Positions 1-7,108 of a DNA stretch of 64,000 bases are shown piece by piece. Below the pieces are notes generated by a model, which worked only from the letters and a program-made list of their open reading frames with translations, had not been told where the DNA came from and did no database searches. Position 1 is the first letter of the stretch. The number at the start of each line of letters is the position of its first letter. The translations under genes and the position numbers were made by a program. This DNA is from Cohnella panacarvi Gsoil 349 (GTDB taxonomy: Bacteria; Bacillota; Bacilli; Paenibacillales; Paenibacillaceae), in assembly GCF_000515335.1 (NCBI RefSeq), contig NZ_KI911563.1:3890338-3954337 (forward strand), written 5' to 3'.

Positions 1-954
1 GACCCGTTATTCTCACCGAACAGCTTTGGATTCCGCCCAAGGAAACGTGCCCATGACGCAGTAAAACAAGCGCAGTCCTACATTCAAGAAGGAAATCGCT
101 GGGTCGTAGACATAGATTTGGAGAAGTTCTTTGACAGAGTGAACCACGACATCCTCATGGCAAGGGTAGCACGAAAAGTCGCGGACAAGCGTGTCTTGAA
201 GCTGATTCGTTCCTACCTCAATGCCGGAGTCATGGTCGACGGGACAAAGCAGGAGACGCTGGAAGGAACGCCGCAAGGCGGTCCGCTCAGCCCGCTTTTA
301 GCTAACATCCTGTTGGACGATCTGGACAAAGAGTTAACGGAACGCGGCTTGAAGTTTGTGCGTTATGTGGACGACTGCAACATCTTTGTCCGAAGCAAGC
401 GTGCAGGTGAACGCGTAATGGCGTCGGTCATTCGCTTTGTAGAGGAGAGGCTCAGACTAAGAGTGAATCGGGACAAGAGTGCGGTAGACCGCCCATGGAA
501 CCGCAAGTTCCTTGGATTCAGCTTTCTCAGCAACAAAGTCGCGACGATTCGAATCGCGCCGAAGAAACTGGAACAACTAAAGGAACGCGTCAGGGAGATA
601 ACCTCGCGTACGCGAGGCGTCTCGATGGAGAAGAGGCTGCAAGAATTAAATCGCTACCTGATGGGTTGGATAGGCTACTTCCGGCTAGCATCCGTAAAGA
701 CGCACTGCGAACGACTCGACGAATGGATTCGCCGAAGACTACGCATGTGCCTATGGAAGCAGTGGAAACTACCTAAATCCAGGCTCCGAAACTTACGTGC
801 CCTAGGTGTACCGGAGTGGGCGGCAAGAATGATGGCAAACGCTCGCCGCGGATGCTGGGAAATGTCCCGAAACATAAACAACGCCCTTAATCGCTCCTAC
901 TGGAGTGACCAAGGGCTGTTAAGTCTGACAACTCGTTATCTTGAAACTCGTTAA
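1..954 (+). CDS. ltrA: Group II intron reverse transcriptase/maturase (5' partial)
   Basis: Intron-encoded protein combining reverse transcriptase and RNA maturase functions, needed for splicing and retrohoming. The frame is open to base 1, so the N-terminus lies outside; 317 codons are visible. It starts within RT block 1-2 (SPNSFGFRPRKRAHDAV), has the aspartate of DIDLEKFFDRVNHD, the block-4 motif TPQGGPLSPLLANI and the catalytic YVDD box (bases 364-375). The region after about residue 200 matches the thumb/maturase X domain (LNRYLMGWIGYFR). I see no C-terminal HNH endonuclease, which suggests a member mobilising without second-strand cleavage. The internal TTG at 118 is not the real start. 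Confidence 0.9.
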   Translation, partial: DPLFSPNSFGFRPRKRAHDAVKQAQSYIQEGNRWVVDIDLEKFFDRVNHDILMARVARKVADKRVLKLIRSYLNAGVMVDGTKQETLEGTPQGGPLSPLLANILLDDLDKELTERGLKFVRYVDDCNIFVRSKRAGERVMASVIRFVEERLRLRVNRDKSAVDRPWNRKFLGFSFLSNKVATIRIAPKKLEQLKERVREITSRTRGVSMEKRLQELNRYLMGWIGYFRLASVKTHCERLDEWIRRRLRMCLWKQWKLPKSRLRNLRALGVPEWAARMMANARRGCWEMSRNINNALNRSYWSDQGLLSLTTRYLETR

Positions 955-960
955 CTTTTA

Positions 961-1033
961 GGAACCGCCGTATGCGGACCCGCATGTACGGTGGTGTGAG
1001 AGGTCGGGGGCTAGCCGCCCCCATCTACTCGAT
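961..1033 (+). ncRNA. Group II intron domains V and VI
   Basis: Just after the maturase stop, CCGCCGTATGCGG pairs with CCGCATGTACGGTGG across a four-base loop, leaving the two-base bulge expected of domain V, the catalytic hairpin. A second hairpin follows, GGGGGC (1006-1011) with GCCCCC (1017-1022), then CATCTACTCGAT; this fits domain VI, which carries the branch-point adenosine about eight bases from the 3' splice site. The catalytic triad in the lower stem reads as CGC rather than AGC. A covariance-model search would settle the class. Confidence 0.8.
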
Positions 1034-1189
1034 TTGCTCCGAAGTATCGCAATAGCGCGACAATATCGAGTTACAGCGTGGAAAGCGGCGGATCAGCGCG
1101 CAAAAACGCGACAATAACGAGTTGAAAATCAACTTAGCAGCGCCGCTTTTCCTGTGTGAAATTTCCTCGCAAATAATGCGAAAAATGAC
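1034..1189. other. Intergenic DNA between intron and tRNA cluster
   Basis: No gene seen. Two near-identical 16-mers occur 51 bp apart: GCGACAATATCGAGTT (1057-1072) and GCGACAATAACGAGTT (1108-1123). AAAGCGGCG (1082-1090) can pair with CGCCGCTTT (1141-1149), a long-loop hairpin without a clear T-run. This may be the intron insertion context or a degenerate intergenic repeat. Confidence 0.4.
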
Positions 1190-1218
1190 TTGCCTTTGTC
1201 CCTAGGTTCAGATATACT
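1190..1218 (+). promoter_or_regulatory. Sigma-A promoter of the tRNA-Glu-Lys-Leu cluster
   Basis: The -35 box is TTGCCT (1190-1195) and the -10 box is TATACT (1213-1218), with an ideal 17-bp spacer. The promoter lies 55 bp upstream of the first tRNA. Prediction from consensus only. Confidence 0.7.
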
Positions 1219-1273
1219 CATATTTGTCGTCTGAAATGGGCAGCGGACAAGATCAACCTCGCAGGCAACATTT

Positions 1274-1348
1274 GGCCCCTTGGTCAAGCGGTTAAGACAC
1301 CTCCCTTTCACGGAGGTAACAGGGGTTCGAGTCCCCTAGGGGTCACCA
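1274..1348 (+). tRNA. trnE: tRNA-Glu (TTC)
   Basis: A complete 75-nt cloverleaf. The acceptor stem GGCCCCT pairs with AGGGGTC, the T-loop is GGTTCGAGTCC, and the anticodon loop CTTTCAC between CCTCC and GGAGG gives anticodon TTC. The 3' CCA is encoded. It is first in a three-tRNA cluster sharing one promoter and one terminator. Confidence 0.96.
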
Positions 1349-1351
1349 TGC

Positions 1352-1427
1352 GAGCCATTAGCTCAGTTGGTAGAGCACCTGACTTTTAATCAGGGTGTCG
1401 TAGGTTCGAGTCCTACATGGCTCACCA
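1352..1427 (+). tRNA. trnK: tRNA-Lys (TTT)
   Basis: A complete 76-nt cloverleaf. Acceptor stem GAGCCAT pairs with ATGGCTC, the D-loop contains AGCTCAGTTGGTAGAGC, and the anticodon is TTT. The CCA is encoded. It begins only three bases after tRNA-Glu, so the two are processed from one transcript. Confidence 0.96.
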
Positions 1428-1475
1428 TTGTATGTTCGAGCTTGGCGCAAATCGGATCGGACGACAAACGAATAT

Positions 1476-1561
1476 GCGGTCGTGGCGGAATGGCAGACGC
1501 ACCAGCTTGAGGGGCTGGCGGTAGCAATACCGTGGAGGTTCGAGTCCTCTCGACCGCACCA
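1476..1561 (+). tRNA. trnL: tRNA-Leu (GAG), copy 1
   Basis: An 86-nt class II tRNA with a long variable arm. Acceptor stem GCGGTCG pairs with CGACCGC, anticodon loop TTGAGGG gives GAG, and CCA is encoded. An identical copy lies at 10979-11064. It is the last gene of the cluster and is followed by a terminator. Confidence 0.96.
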
Positions 1562-1576
1562 TATTTATTAATGGCG

Positions 1577-1606
1577 AAATCCCTTTGTGCAGAAGGGATT
1601 TTTTTG
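1577..1606 (+). terminator. Rho-independent terminator of tRNA cluster
   Basis: AAATCCCTT (1577-1585) pairs with AAGGGATTT (1593-1601), followed by a run of T. It is 15 bp after tRNA-Leu. Confidence 0.85.
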
Positions 1607-1633
1607 TTGTCTTTTTACGGAAAGCAGAGATAA

Positions 1634-1921
1634 ATGGTTGAGGATTATAAAGTTTCCTTGTACACGCCCGATAAAATCGAAAAGCAAATACAAGCTTTAC
1701 GAGAGTTCGGCGAAGAAGCGGTTGTATTCAGCGATTATTGCCACATCTCCCCACGGGGAAATTGCTTCATACTGGGGGCGGCGATCTCTTTAGATCAGCC
1801 GGAGGACTTCGCCCTAAGCCTCCAACGATATGTAAAATCCCTTGTCCAGGCACTTTATGTGAAGTGCCTAGCAAGGGAGTTTTTATTTTCCAGCCCCCCC
1901 AAAGAATCACTTCCTAATTGA
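1634..1921 (+). CDS. Doubtful hypothetical protein, possibly a remnant
   Basis: A 95-codon frame starting ATG at 1634 with only a weak purine-rich region upstream. The first 55 residues look protein-like (MVEDYKVSLYTPDKIEKQIQ onward), but the last 30 codons run through a strong terminator hairpin at 1838-1887, which is unusual for a real gene. I do not recognise the family. It may be the degraded 5' part of an old gene whose 3' end was replaced, or a chance frame. No function is proposed. Confidence 0.25.
   Translation: MVEDYKVSLYTPDKIEKQIQALREFGEEAVVFSDYCHISPRGNCFILGAAISLDQPEDFALSLQRYVKSLVQALYVKCLAREFLFSSPPKESLPN
1838..1887 (+). terminator. Two-part terminator hairpin
   Basis: TCCCTTG (1838-1844) pairs with CAAGGGA (1872-1878), enclosing AGGCACTT (1848-1855) paired with AAGTGCCT (1862-1869). 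GTTTTTATTTT follows. Strong enough to insulate the downstream ABC operon from the tRNA region. Confidence 0.75.
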
Positions 1922-2048
1922 AGTTTTCATGATGGCTGAAATATGGAAAACCTTTTCTTCAAATACAATATGCCAATAGATCAATTTTGCAGTAGGATAC
2001 GTCATTGAACTGAAGGGATATATAACTTAGTATAACTACATTGCAAGT

Positions 2049-2063
2049 ATGGAAGCGCTGTCA
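2049..2063 (+). promoter_or_regulatory. Catabolite-responsive element (CRE) candidate
   Basis: ATGGAAGCGCTGTCA fits every position of the degenerate Bacillus consensus WTGNAANCGNWNNCW. It sits six bases upstream of the -35 box of the sugar ABC operon, so CcpA control of that operon is likely. Match seen directly; CcpA binding is inferred. Confidence 0.6.
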
Positions 2064-2069
2064 TAACAC

Positions 2070-2099
2070 TTGATTTATTTATGATAGAAAGTCTAAAAT
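2070..2099 (+). promoter_or_regulatory. Promoter of the sugar ABC operon
   Basis: -35 TTGATT (2070-2075) and -10 TAAAAT (2094-2099) with an 18-bp spacer, 65 bp upstream of the first start codon. AT-rich surroundings support it. Confidence 0.6.
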
Positions 2100-2163
2100 A
2101 TCAATTTTTGTTGTGTGGACTATTATCGGCGTAGTGCCGAGAACATGGAAAGGTGATTTGCCG

Positions 2164-3078
2164 ATGCAAAGTAACAGCATGAGAAGAATGGCGTTTCGGA
2201 AGTTTCTTTACATCCTTCCTTTTATGATCTTGTTAGGCGTTTTTGCTTACTATCCTCTATATGGTTGGGTGTACGCCTTCTACGACTACACGCCGCCGAT
2301 TCCGCTGTCCCAATCGGAGTTCGTCGGTTTTAAATGGTTCCATTCTCTAGTCGAGAACCAGGTCAAAGTCGATCAGCTGTTACAGGTTATTAAGAATACA
2401 TTCGGAATTAGCGGCTTGGGCTTGCTCTTCTCTTGGCTGCCGATGGTTTTCGCCATCTTCCTGGCCGAGATCAAATCCGTTCGATTCCGGAAATTCATCC
2501 AGACGGTAACGACGCTTCCGAACTTTATTAGCTGGGTTCTCGTCTACTCGCTGGCATTCTCCATGTTTTCCAGCGAAGGGATCATTAACGGAATGTTAAG
2601 CCAATTGGGTTTGATCGATTCTCCGGTCCTGCTCCTTCAGAAATCGGATAATGTGTGGCTGACGATGTGGATGTGGACCACTTGGAAAGCGCTAGGCTGG
2701 TCGGCTATTCTGTATATCGCCGCCATCATGGGAATTGACGAATCGCTCTATGAAGCGGCCCGCGTAGACGGAGCGACAAGAATGCAGGTGATTCGGCATG
2801 TCGTCATACCGAATATGCTCCCGACCTATTTCGTGTTGCTTATGCTGCAAGTCGCGAGCTTCCTCAACAACGGCCTTGAACAGTATTTCGTATTCCAGAA
2901 CGCGTTCAATAAGGAAACGATACAAGTTCTCGACCTGTATGTGTACAACCTGGCTATGGGAGGCGGCAGCTACTCCGTATCCGTTGCGATTAGCATGCTG
3001 AAAAGCTTGATTAGCGTCATTCTTCTCTTCTCGGTGAACGGGTTATCCAAATTGACGAGAGGAGAGAGCATCGTATGA
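2164..3078 (+). CDS. Sugar ABC transporter permease, LplB family
   Basis: One of two inner permeases of a family-1 carbohydrate importer in the cytoplasmic membrane. The 304-residue protein has about six hydrophobic helices, the first at residues 10-30 (FLYILPFMILLGVFAYYPLY). The EAA loop that contacts the ATPase is YEAARVDGATRMQVIRHVVI. The ATG at 2164 is preferred over an upstream in-frame TTG/GTG because AAAGGTGA lies seven bases before it and the protein then begins like other LplB proteins. It overlaps the next permease (ATGA). No ATPase is encoded here; such systems usually borrow a shared MsmX-like ATPase. The substrate is unknown, likely a plant-polysaccharide oligosaccharide. Confidence 0.92.
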   Translation: MQSNSMRRMAFRKFLYILPFMILLGVFAYYPLYGWVYAFYDYTPPIPLSQSEFVGFKWFHSLVENQVKVDQLLQVIKNTFGISGLGLLFSWLPMVFAIFLAEIKSVRFRKFIQTVTTLPNFISWVLVYSLAFSMFSSEGIINGMLSQLGLIDSPVLLLQKSDNVWLTMWMWTTWKALGWSAILYIAAIMGIDESLYEAARVDGATRMQVIRHVVIPNMLPTYFVLLMLQVASFLNNGLEQYFVFQNAFNKETIQVLDLYVYNLAMGGGSYSVSVAISMLKSLISVILLFSVNGLSKLTRGESIV

Positions 3079-3971
3079 CGATCCGCGCGACCGACAAGTT
3101 GATTACCGTAATCATTTACACGTTGTTTTCTCTATTCGCTTTGATTTGCATATATCCGTTCTACTCTATCATCATCAATACAATTAGCGCGAACGATATT
3201 AGCGCCAGAGGCGAAATCGTCTTTTATCCGAAACAAATTCATTTCCAAAACTATATCGACGTGTTCAAAATACCCGGACTCGGGGACGCGGCGCTCATCT
3301 CCCTCGCAAGAACGGTAATCGGGACGTCGTTGACGGTGGGGGCGTCGGCCTTCTTGGGATTTATGTTCTCCCAGACGGACATGTGGGGACGTAAGTTCTG
3401 GTACCGGTTCACGGTCATCACGATGTTCTTCAATGCCGGGATTATTCCGTGGTATTTAACGATGAGATCGCTTCATTTGACGAACAATTTCTTAGCCTAT
3501 ATTTTACCGACCATCGTCGCTCCGTTCTTCATCATCCTGGTTAAGACGTTCGTGGAATCGACTCCTAAAGAATTACAGCAGGCGGCCAGCATCGACGGGG
3601 CCGGTACGATGACGATCTTCTTCAGGGTTATGCTGCCCATCTGCAAGCCCATATTGGCGACGGTCGCCATATTCGCGGCGGTAGACCAGTGGAACGCGTT
3701 CCAAGACACGTTGTTGCTCATGACGGACAGCAATCTCTACAGCTTGCAGTTTATTCTCTATAACTACATTAATCAGGCGAGCTCGTTATCCACGATGGTC
3801 AATCTGCAGAATGCCGGCTCGACTACGATAGCCAGTCTGGCGACCAAGCAGACGACGACTTCCATACGGATGACGGTAACCATAATCGTCGTAGCGCCGA
3901 TCTTGCTCGTCTATCCGGTATTCCAGCGGTTCTTCGTGAAAGGGATTATGATTGGCGCAGTGAAAGGTTAA
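3075..3971 (+). CDS. Sugar ABC transporter permease, YtcP/AraQ family
   Basis: Second permease of the importer, 298 residues with six predicted membrane helices (first about residues 9-31). The EAA loop is PKELQQAASIDGAGTMTIFF, and the C-terminus FVKGIMIGAVKG is the typical ending of this family. Its start overlaps the stop of the LplB permease, so the two are translationally coupled. The substrate-binding protein follows 43 bp later. It should form a heterodimer with the upstream permease. Confidence 0.93.
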   Translation: MTIRATDKLITVIIYTLFSLFALICIYPFYSIIINTISANDISARGEIVFYPKQIHFQNYIDVFKIPGLGDAALISLARTVIGTSLTVGASAFLGFMFSQTDMWGRKFWYRFTVITMFFNAGIIPWYLTMRSLHLTNNFLAYILPTIVAPFFIILVKTFVESTPKELQQAASIDGAGTMTIFFRVMLPICKPILATVAIFAAVDQWNAFQDTLLLMTDSNLYSLQFILYNYINQASSLSTMVNLQNAGSTTIASLATKQTTTSIRMTVTIIVVAPILLVYPVFQRFFVKGIMIGAVKG

Positions 3972-4014
3972 TTCGCGCCATTATAATAAATTGATAGAAT
4001 TTGGGGGGTTACAC

Positions 4015-5805
4015 ATGAGCAAGAGCAGACATCCTGCAAAGAAATCTATGTTGGTAACGTTAGCCGGTCTGTTGCTGGCGTCGACCGCGTTAGCAGGCTG
4101 CAGTAAAGATTCCAACAACAACACGGCTTCATCGGCGGCGCCGTCGAGCTCCGGCACGGAAGCGTCCGCATCAAGCGGCATCGACCACAGCAAACCGTTG
4201 ACCATTACCGTATTCAACAATGCGGCGAACTATCAAGGGGAGCAGACGGGTTGGTACGGCAAGCTTGTCAAGGATAAGTTCAACATAACGCTCAACATCC
4301 TCGCCCCGCAGGTAGCCGGCGATCAGTTGTACAAGACGAGATCGGCAGCGGGAGATCTTGGAGACCTCCTGATCATCGACAACAGCCAATTGGAAGAATT
4401 GCTTCCTGCCGGCATGATTATGGATTTAACGGATAAGCTCAAGAATACGAAGTACTTGTCCCAATACGTGGACAATCACTTCAAGCCGTTCAATGCCGCC
4501 TTCGATAAAGTTAATCCGGACGGCAAGATTTACGCGATGCCGACATTCGAAGCCGATACTTCGCCTACGACCTTCTCGGAAGAAATTCCGTACTCCAGCC
4601 CGATCATGCCTTGGGATTATTACAAGGGAGTAGGGGCTCCGAAGCTGAATAATCTATCCGATCTTCTGAACGTGTTGAAGCAAATGCAAGAGAAGTATCC
4701 GAAGACGCCTGACGGCAAGCCTATCGTTCCGATTACGTTGTGGAAAGATTGGGACGGCGGAACCGGCGCGATGGAGAACGTTCGCTGGATCAGCAACTGG
4801 TACGGCTACGAGAAGCCGGACGGCACGACGACGATTCAATTGAACGCGAAGGGCGATATCGTGCCGATCGTCGACGATAACAGCATGTACAAGAAAATCT
4901 TGAAATTCCTGTTCGACGCCAACCAAATGGGGTTAGTGGATCCCGATTCGGCATCTCAAGACTGGAACAAAGTCGCCGAGAAGCTGACGAACAAACAAGT
5001 TCTTCTGTTGTGGTATTCCTGGCAGAGAGGTTTCTACAACTCCATCGAGAGAGGCAAGAACGGGGACGGCAACGTAGCTGTTCCGATCGCGGATTCTCGC
5101 ATTATTCAAAGCAGCGATGCTTACTACGGCAACGGCAGAGTATTCGCTATCGGATCCAAAGCGAAGGATCCCGACCGGATCATCGAATTCCTCGATTGGA
5201 CCGTATCTCCGGAAGGAATGCGCTACTATACGAACGGATTCGAAGGCTTTAACTACGAGAAAACCGCAGACGGCAAATTCAAGCTGACCGAAGTCGGTCA
5301 AACCGCTTTCCAGAAAAACACTCCGGTTCCGGACGAGTACGGCGGCGGCGGTTATCAGGACGGTCAGAGCAAGCTTAACACGATGATCATGAGCGACTTC
5401 ACCAAAGATCCGGATACGGGCGAGTTTTATAACAACAACTACTGGAGCTCTACGATCGAAGCGAACAAGACGGCGCTCACGACGGATTGGCAGCAGACTT
5501 ACAACGCGACGAACGCTACCGACTATTACTTGAAAAACAATATGATCGATATCGTTCCGAACATTAACACGAGCCTCGGTTCCGATTCATCCGACATCAA
5601 GAACAAACGCAGCCAGATTTCGGATTACGTGAAAAACACGTCTTGGAAAATGGTATTCGCCAAAGACCAAGCGGATTTCGAACAAATGTGGACGAAAATG
5701 CAGAAAGACGTAGTCGGTCTCGGCTGGGACGACGTCCTTGCGGTAGATACGGCTAAAGCGCAGAAGATCGTTAAAATGCGCGCCGATGCGTTAGCTAGCC
5801 AATAA
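4015..5805 (+). CDS. Extracellular sugar-binding lipoprotein of ABC importer
   Basis: Large solute-binding protein (596 residues) that captures the substrate outside the membrane and delivers it to the two upstream permeases. It has a lipoprotein signal peptide: KK near the N-terminus, a hydrophobic core, then LAGC with the lipidated cysteine at residue 29. A low-complexity Ser/Ala/Asn linker follows (about 30-55). The size and the LplB/YtcP partners fit the long-form family-1 binding proteins of Paenibacillus used for complex oligosaccharides. Start ATG 4015 follows GGGGGG at 4003-4008; the upstream in-frame TTG at 3991 lacks a ribosome site. The gene ends the operon, followed by a terminator. 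Confidence 0.93.
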   Translation: MSKSRHPAKKSMLVTLAGLLLASTALAGCSKDSNNNTASSAAPSSSGTEASASSGIDHSKPLTITVFNNAANYQGEQTGWYGKLVKDKFNITLNILAPQVAGDQLYKTRSAAGDLGDLLIIDNSQLEELLPAGMIMDLTDKLKNTKYLSQYVDNHFKPFNAAFDKVNPDGKIYAMPTFEADTSPTTFSEEIPYSSPIMPWDYYKGVGAPKLNNLSDLLNVLKQMQEKYPKTPDGKPIVPITLWKDWDGGTGAMENVRWISNWYGYEKPDGTTTIQLNAKGDIVPIVDDNSMYKKILKFLFDANQMGLVDPDSASQDWNKVAEKLTNKQVLLLWYSWQRGFYNSIERGKNGDGNVAVPIADSRIIQSSDAYYGNGRVFAIGSKAKDPDRIIEFLDWTVSPEGMRYYTNGFEGFNYEKTADGKFKLTEVGQTAFQKNTPVPDEYGGGGYQDGQSKLNTMIMSDFTKDPDTGEFYNNNYWSSTIEANKTALTTDWQQTYNATNATDYYLKNNMIDIVPNINTSLGSDSSDIKNKRSQISDYVKNTSWKMVFAKDQADFEQMWTKMQKDVVGLGWDDVLAVDTAKAQKIVKMRADALASQ

Positions 5806-5814
5806 TAGGTTGAA

Positions 5815-5860
5815 GAGGCAGTCCCTAGGTCGATTTGACCGAGGGACACCTCTTTGTTTG
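5815..5860 (+). terminator. Terminator of the sugar ABC operon
   Basis: Nested stem: GAGG/CCTC, GTCCCT (5821-5826) with AGGGAC (5842-5847), and GGTC with GACC around a short loop; then TCTTTGTTTG. Its inner part (GGTCGATT..GACC) and T-tail recur in the terminator at 15270-15318. Confidence 0.8.
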
Positions 5861-5910
5861 TTTATTTCTGATCGATATCATCTAGGCCTACGCAGCGTCA
5901 TCGCTCGACA

Positions 5911-6130
5911 CTAACTGCATGAATGGCAGGTATTCCAATCGAGAGGATACTCCTTGACCTGAGAACGGTATGAAGTGCAGTTATTTGGGGTAGAAAATGA
6001 AAGTTCTGACGGTTTCGGCGAGTGTGAGATGTATTCGATGCAGCTATTCAGTAGAAAAATGACGATATTGGGATAACGAACGGTACTCCATGCAGTTGAG
6101 GCAAAAACCGATTGTACGTTCTGCATCGTA
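5911..6130. repeat. Intergenic region with spaced TGCAGTT-like motifs
   Basis: About 400 bp between two convergent genes (5806-6204) hold no gene. A short motif recurs roughly every 55-65 bp in alternating orientation: AACTGCA (5913-5919), GTGCAGTT (5975-5982), GATGCAGCT (6037-6045), TGCAGTT (6091-6097), CTGCATC (6121). Flanking words such as AACGGTA and TATTC also repeat. Similar stretches occur at 41930-42180 and 48230-48440. Confidence 0.5.
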
Positions 6131-6204
6131 TGCGCCTGGAAAGTGGCCGGATTGCTGGACATGCATGCATGGCAGGCGGGGAACAGACGGCTTGTTCTGC
6201 CGAT

Positions 6205-7008
6205 TCAAGAGGAGATGACCGGCTCTTCTTGCGCCTCCGAGAAAAGAGGGGCTTGATTCTGGAATTTCTTCGGAGTAAGCCCGGTGATCTGTTTGAATTG
6301 CCGGCAGAAATGTTCTACATTATGATAGCCGCACTGAAACGCCACTTCCGCGATGCTTTGCGATCCATGGGACAAATATTCCTTCGCGAGCCGAATACGG
6401 CCGTTAATGACATCCTCCATACAGGAGATGCCGAACGTTTTTTTGTAAATGATCTGCAAATAACCGGGACTGATGCTGAGAATATCCGCCATCTTCGAAA
6501 CCGTCCATGCGTCGCTCGGATTGCTCTGAATGGCTGAGCGAAGTCTTAGAAGGCTGTAGTATTGAGGCGTAAAGCCGTTGTGGCAATAGGATTCCCGCAG
6601 TTTGTTGAATAGCGTCCGAAGCAAGCCGTCGATGGACGAGTTCTTGTAGTCTCGATTGAAGTTATGCTCGATGACGAGAAGCTCGAACAGCTTGTGGCAA
6701 TAGTCCGGGTCATCCAAAGAGAAGGGAACTCCGAAAGGCAGCGAAGTCTTCATGACGTATGGCTCGTCGGATTCAAAGCGAATCCAGTTATTGACGTATT
6801 TATCGACGCAGGCCTTATAATAGATTTTCTGGTTCGCTTGATAGAGGATCGCGCTGTGGGCCGGGTATTCCTTAAGCTCTCCGTCGACCCAGAATTGAGC
6901 GGGAGTCTTGGTGACCACGAGCAACCAGCAATGATGGCCTTGAGGAATATCGAACACGAAGTTGCTGGCATGCGTCGCATCGCATTCCACATAGTAGATA
7001 TGGTTCAT
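6205..7008 (-). CDS. AraC-family transcriptional regulator
   Basis: A 267-residue regulator with an N-terminal cupin-like sensing domain (about 1-140) and a C-terminal pair of helix-turn-helix motifs (about 165-255; SKMADILSISPGYLQIIYKK and IAEVAFQCGYHNVEHFCRQF). The ending GLTPKKFQNQ is typical of the AraC C-terminus. Start ATG at 7008 is chosen because GGGAG lies eight bases before it; an upstream in-frame start at 7047 lacks one. The gene is divergent from the GH95 gene with only 100 bp between, so it very likely activates the GH95-GH43 pair in response to a sugar. Ligand not predictable. Confidence 0.92.
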   Translation of the reverse strand: MNHIYYVECDATHASNFVFDIPQGHHCWLLVVTKTPAQFWVDGELKEYPAHSAILYQANQKIYYKACVDKYVNNWIRFESDEPYVMKTSLPFGVPFSLDDPDYCHKLFELLVIEHNFNRDYKNSSIDGLLRTLFNKLRESYCHNGFTPQYYSLLRLRSAIQSNPSDAWTVSKMADILSISPGYLQIIYKKTFGISCMEDVINGRIRLAKEYLSHGSQSIAEVAFQCGYHNVEHFCRQFKQITGLTPKKFQNQAPLFSEAQEEPVISS

Positions 7009-7026
7009 ACGATAGCTCCCTTCCCA

Positions 7027-7079
7027 TTGCGTTAATCGTCCTAGCATCCATTATAATAGAGTGCAGCCTGCAAAGGTAA
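7027..7079. promoter_or_regulatory. Overlapping divergent promoters, araC-type / GH95
   Basis: The palindromic ATTATAAT (7050-7057) can serve as the -10 box on both strands. Plus strand: TTGCGT (7027-7032), 19-bp spacer, TATAAT (7052-7057). Minus strand: TTACCT (7079-7074), 18-bp spacer, TATAAT (7055-7050). Shared -10 elements would make the two transcripts compete. Spacing is imperfect, so this remains a prediction. Confidence 0.45.
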
Positions 7080-7108
7080 CAATATAGAGCCGAAGAGAGA
7101 GGATAGAG

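Larger units (their letters stand above)
1..1033 (+). mobile_element. Group II intron, 3' portion (5' end outside window)
   Basis: The window opens inside the intron-encoded protein of a group II intron. The open frame runs from base 1 to the stop at 952-954 and is followed directly by an RNA segment that folds as domains V and VI (961-1033). This is the normal order for bacterial group II introns, with the ORF in domain IV. The intron appears to end at about 1033 (CTACTCGAT, then exon TTGCTCC); the exact boundary is inferred. The ORF is uninterrupted and domain V is intact, so the visible part looks functional. Domains I-III and the 5' splice site are not in the window. Confidence 0.85.

Noticed and set aside
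929..1124. Inverted repeat CAACTCGTTAT (929-939) / ATAACGAGTTG (1114-1124) around the intron end
   Set aside because: The first arm lies inside the maturase coding region and the pair straddles the intron boundary. I could not give it a coherent role, so it is probably chance.
1587..1793. Alternate frame of 68 codons near the tRNA terminator
   Set aside because: It starts within the terminator stem of the tRNA cluster and has no ribosome site.
5815..5860. Insertion-sequence ends or a transposon
   Set aside because: The related terminators at 5815 and 15270 have no transposase between them and no target duplications.
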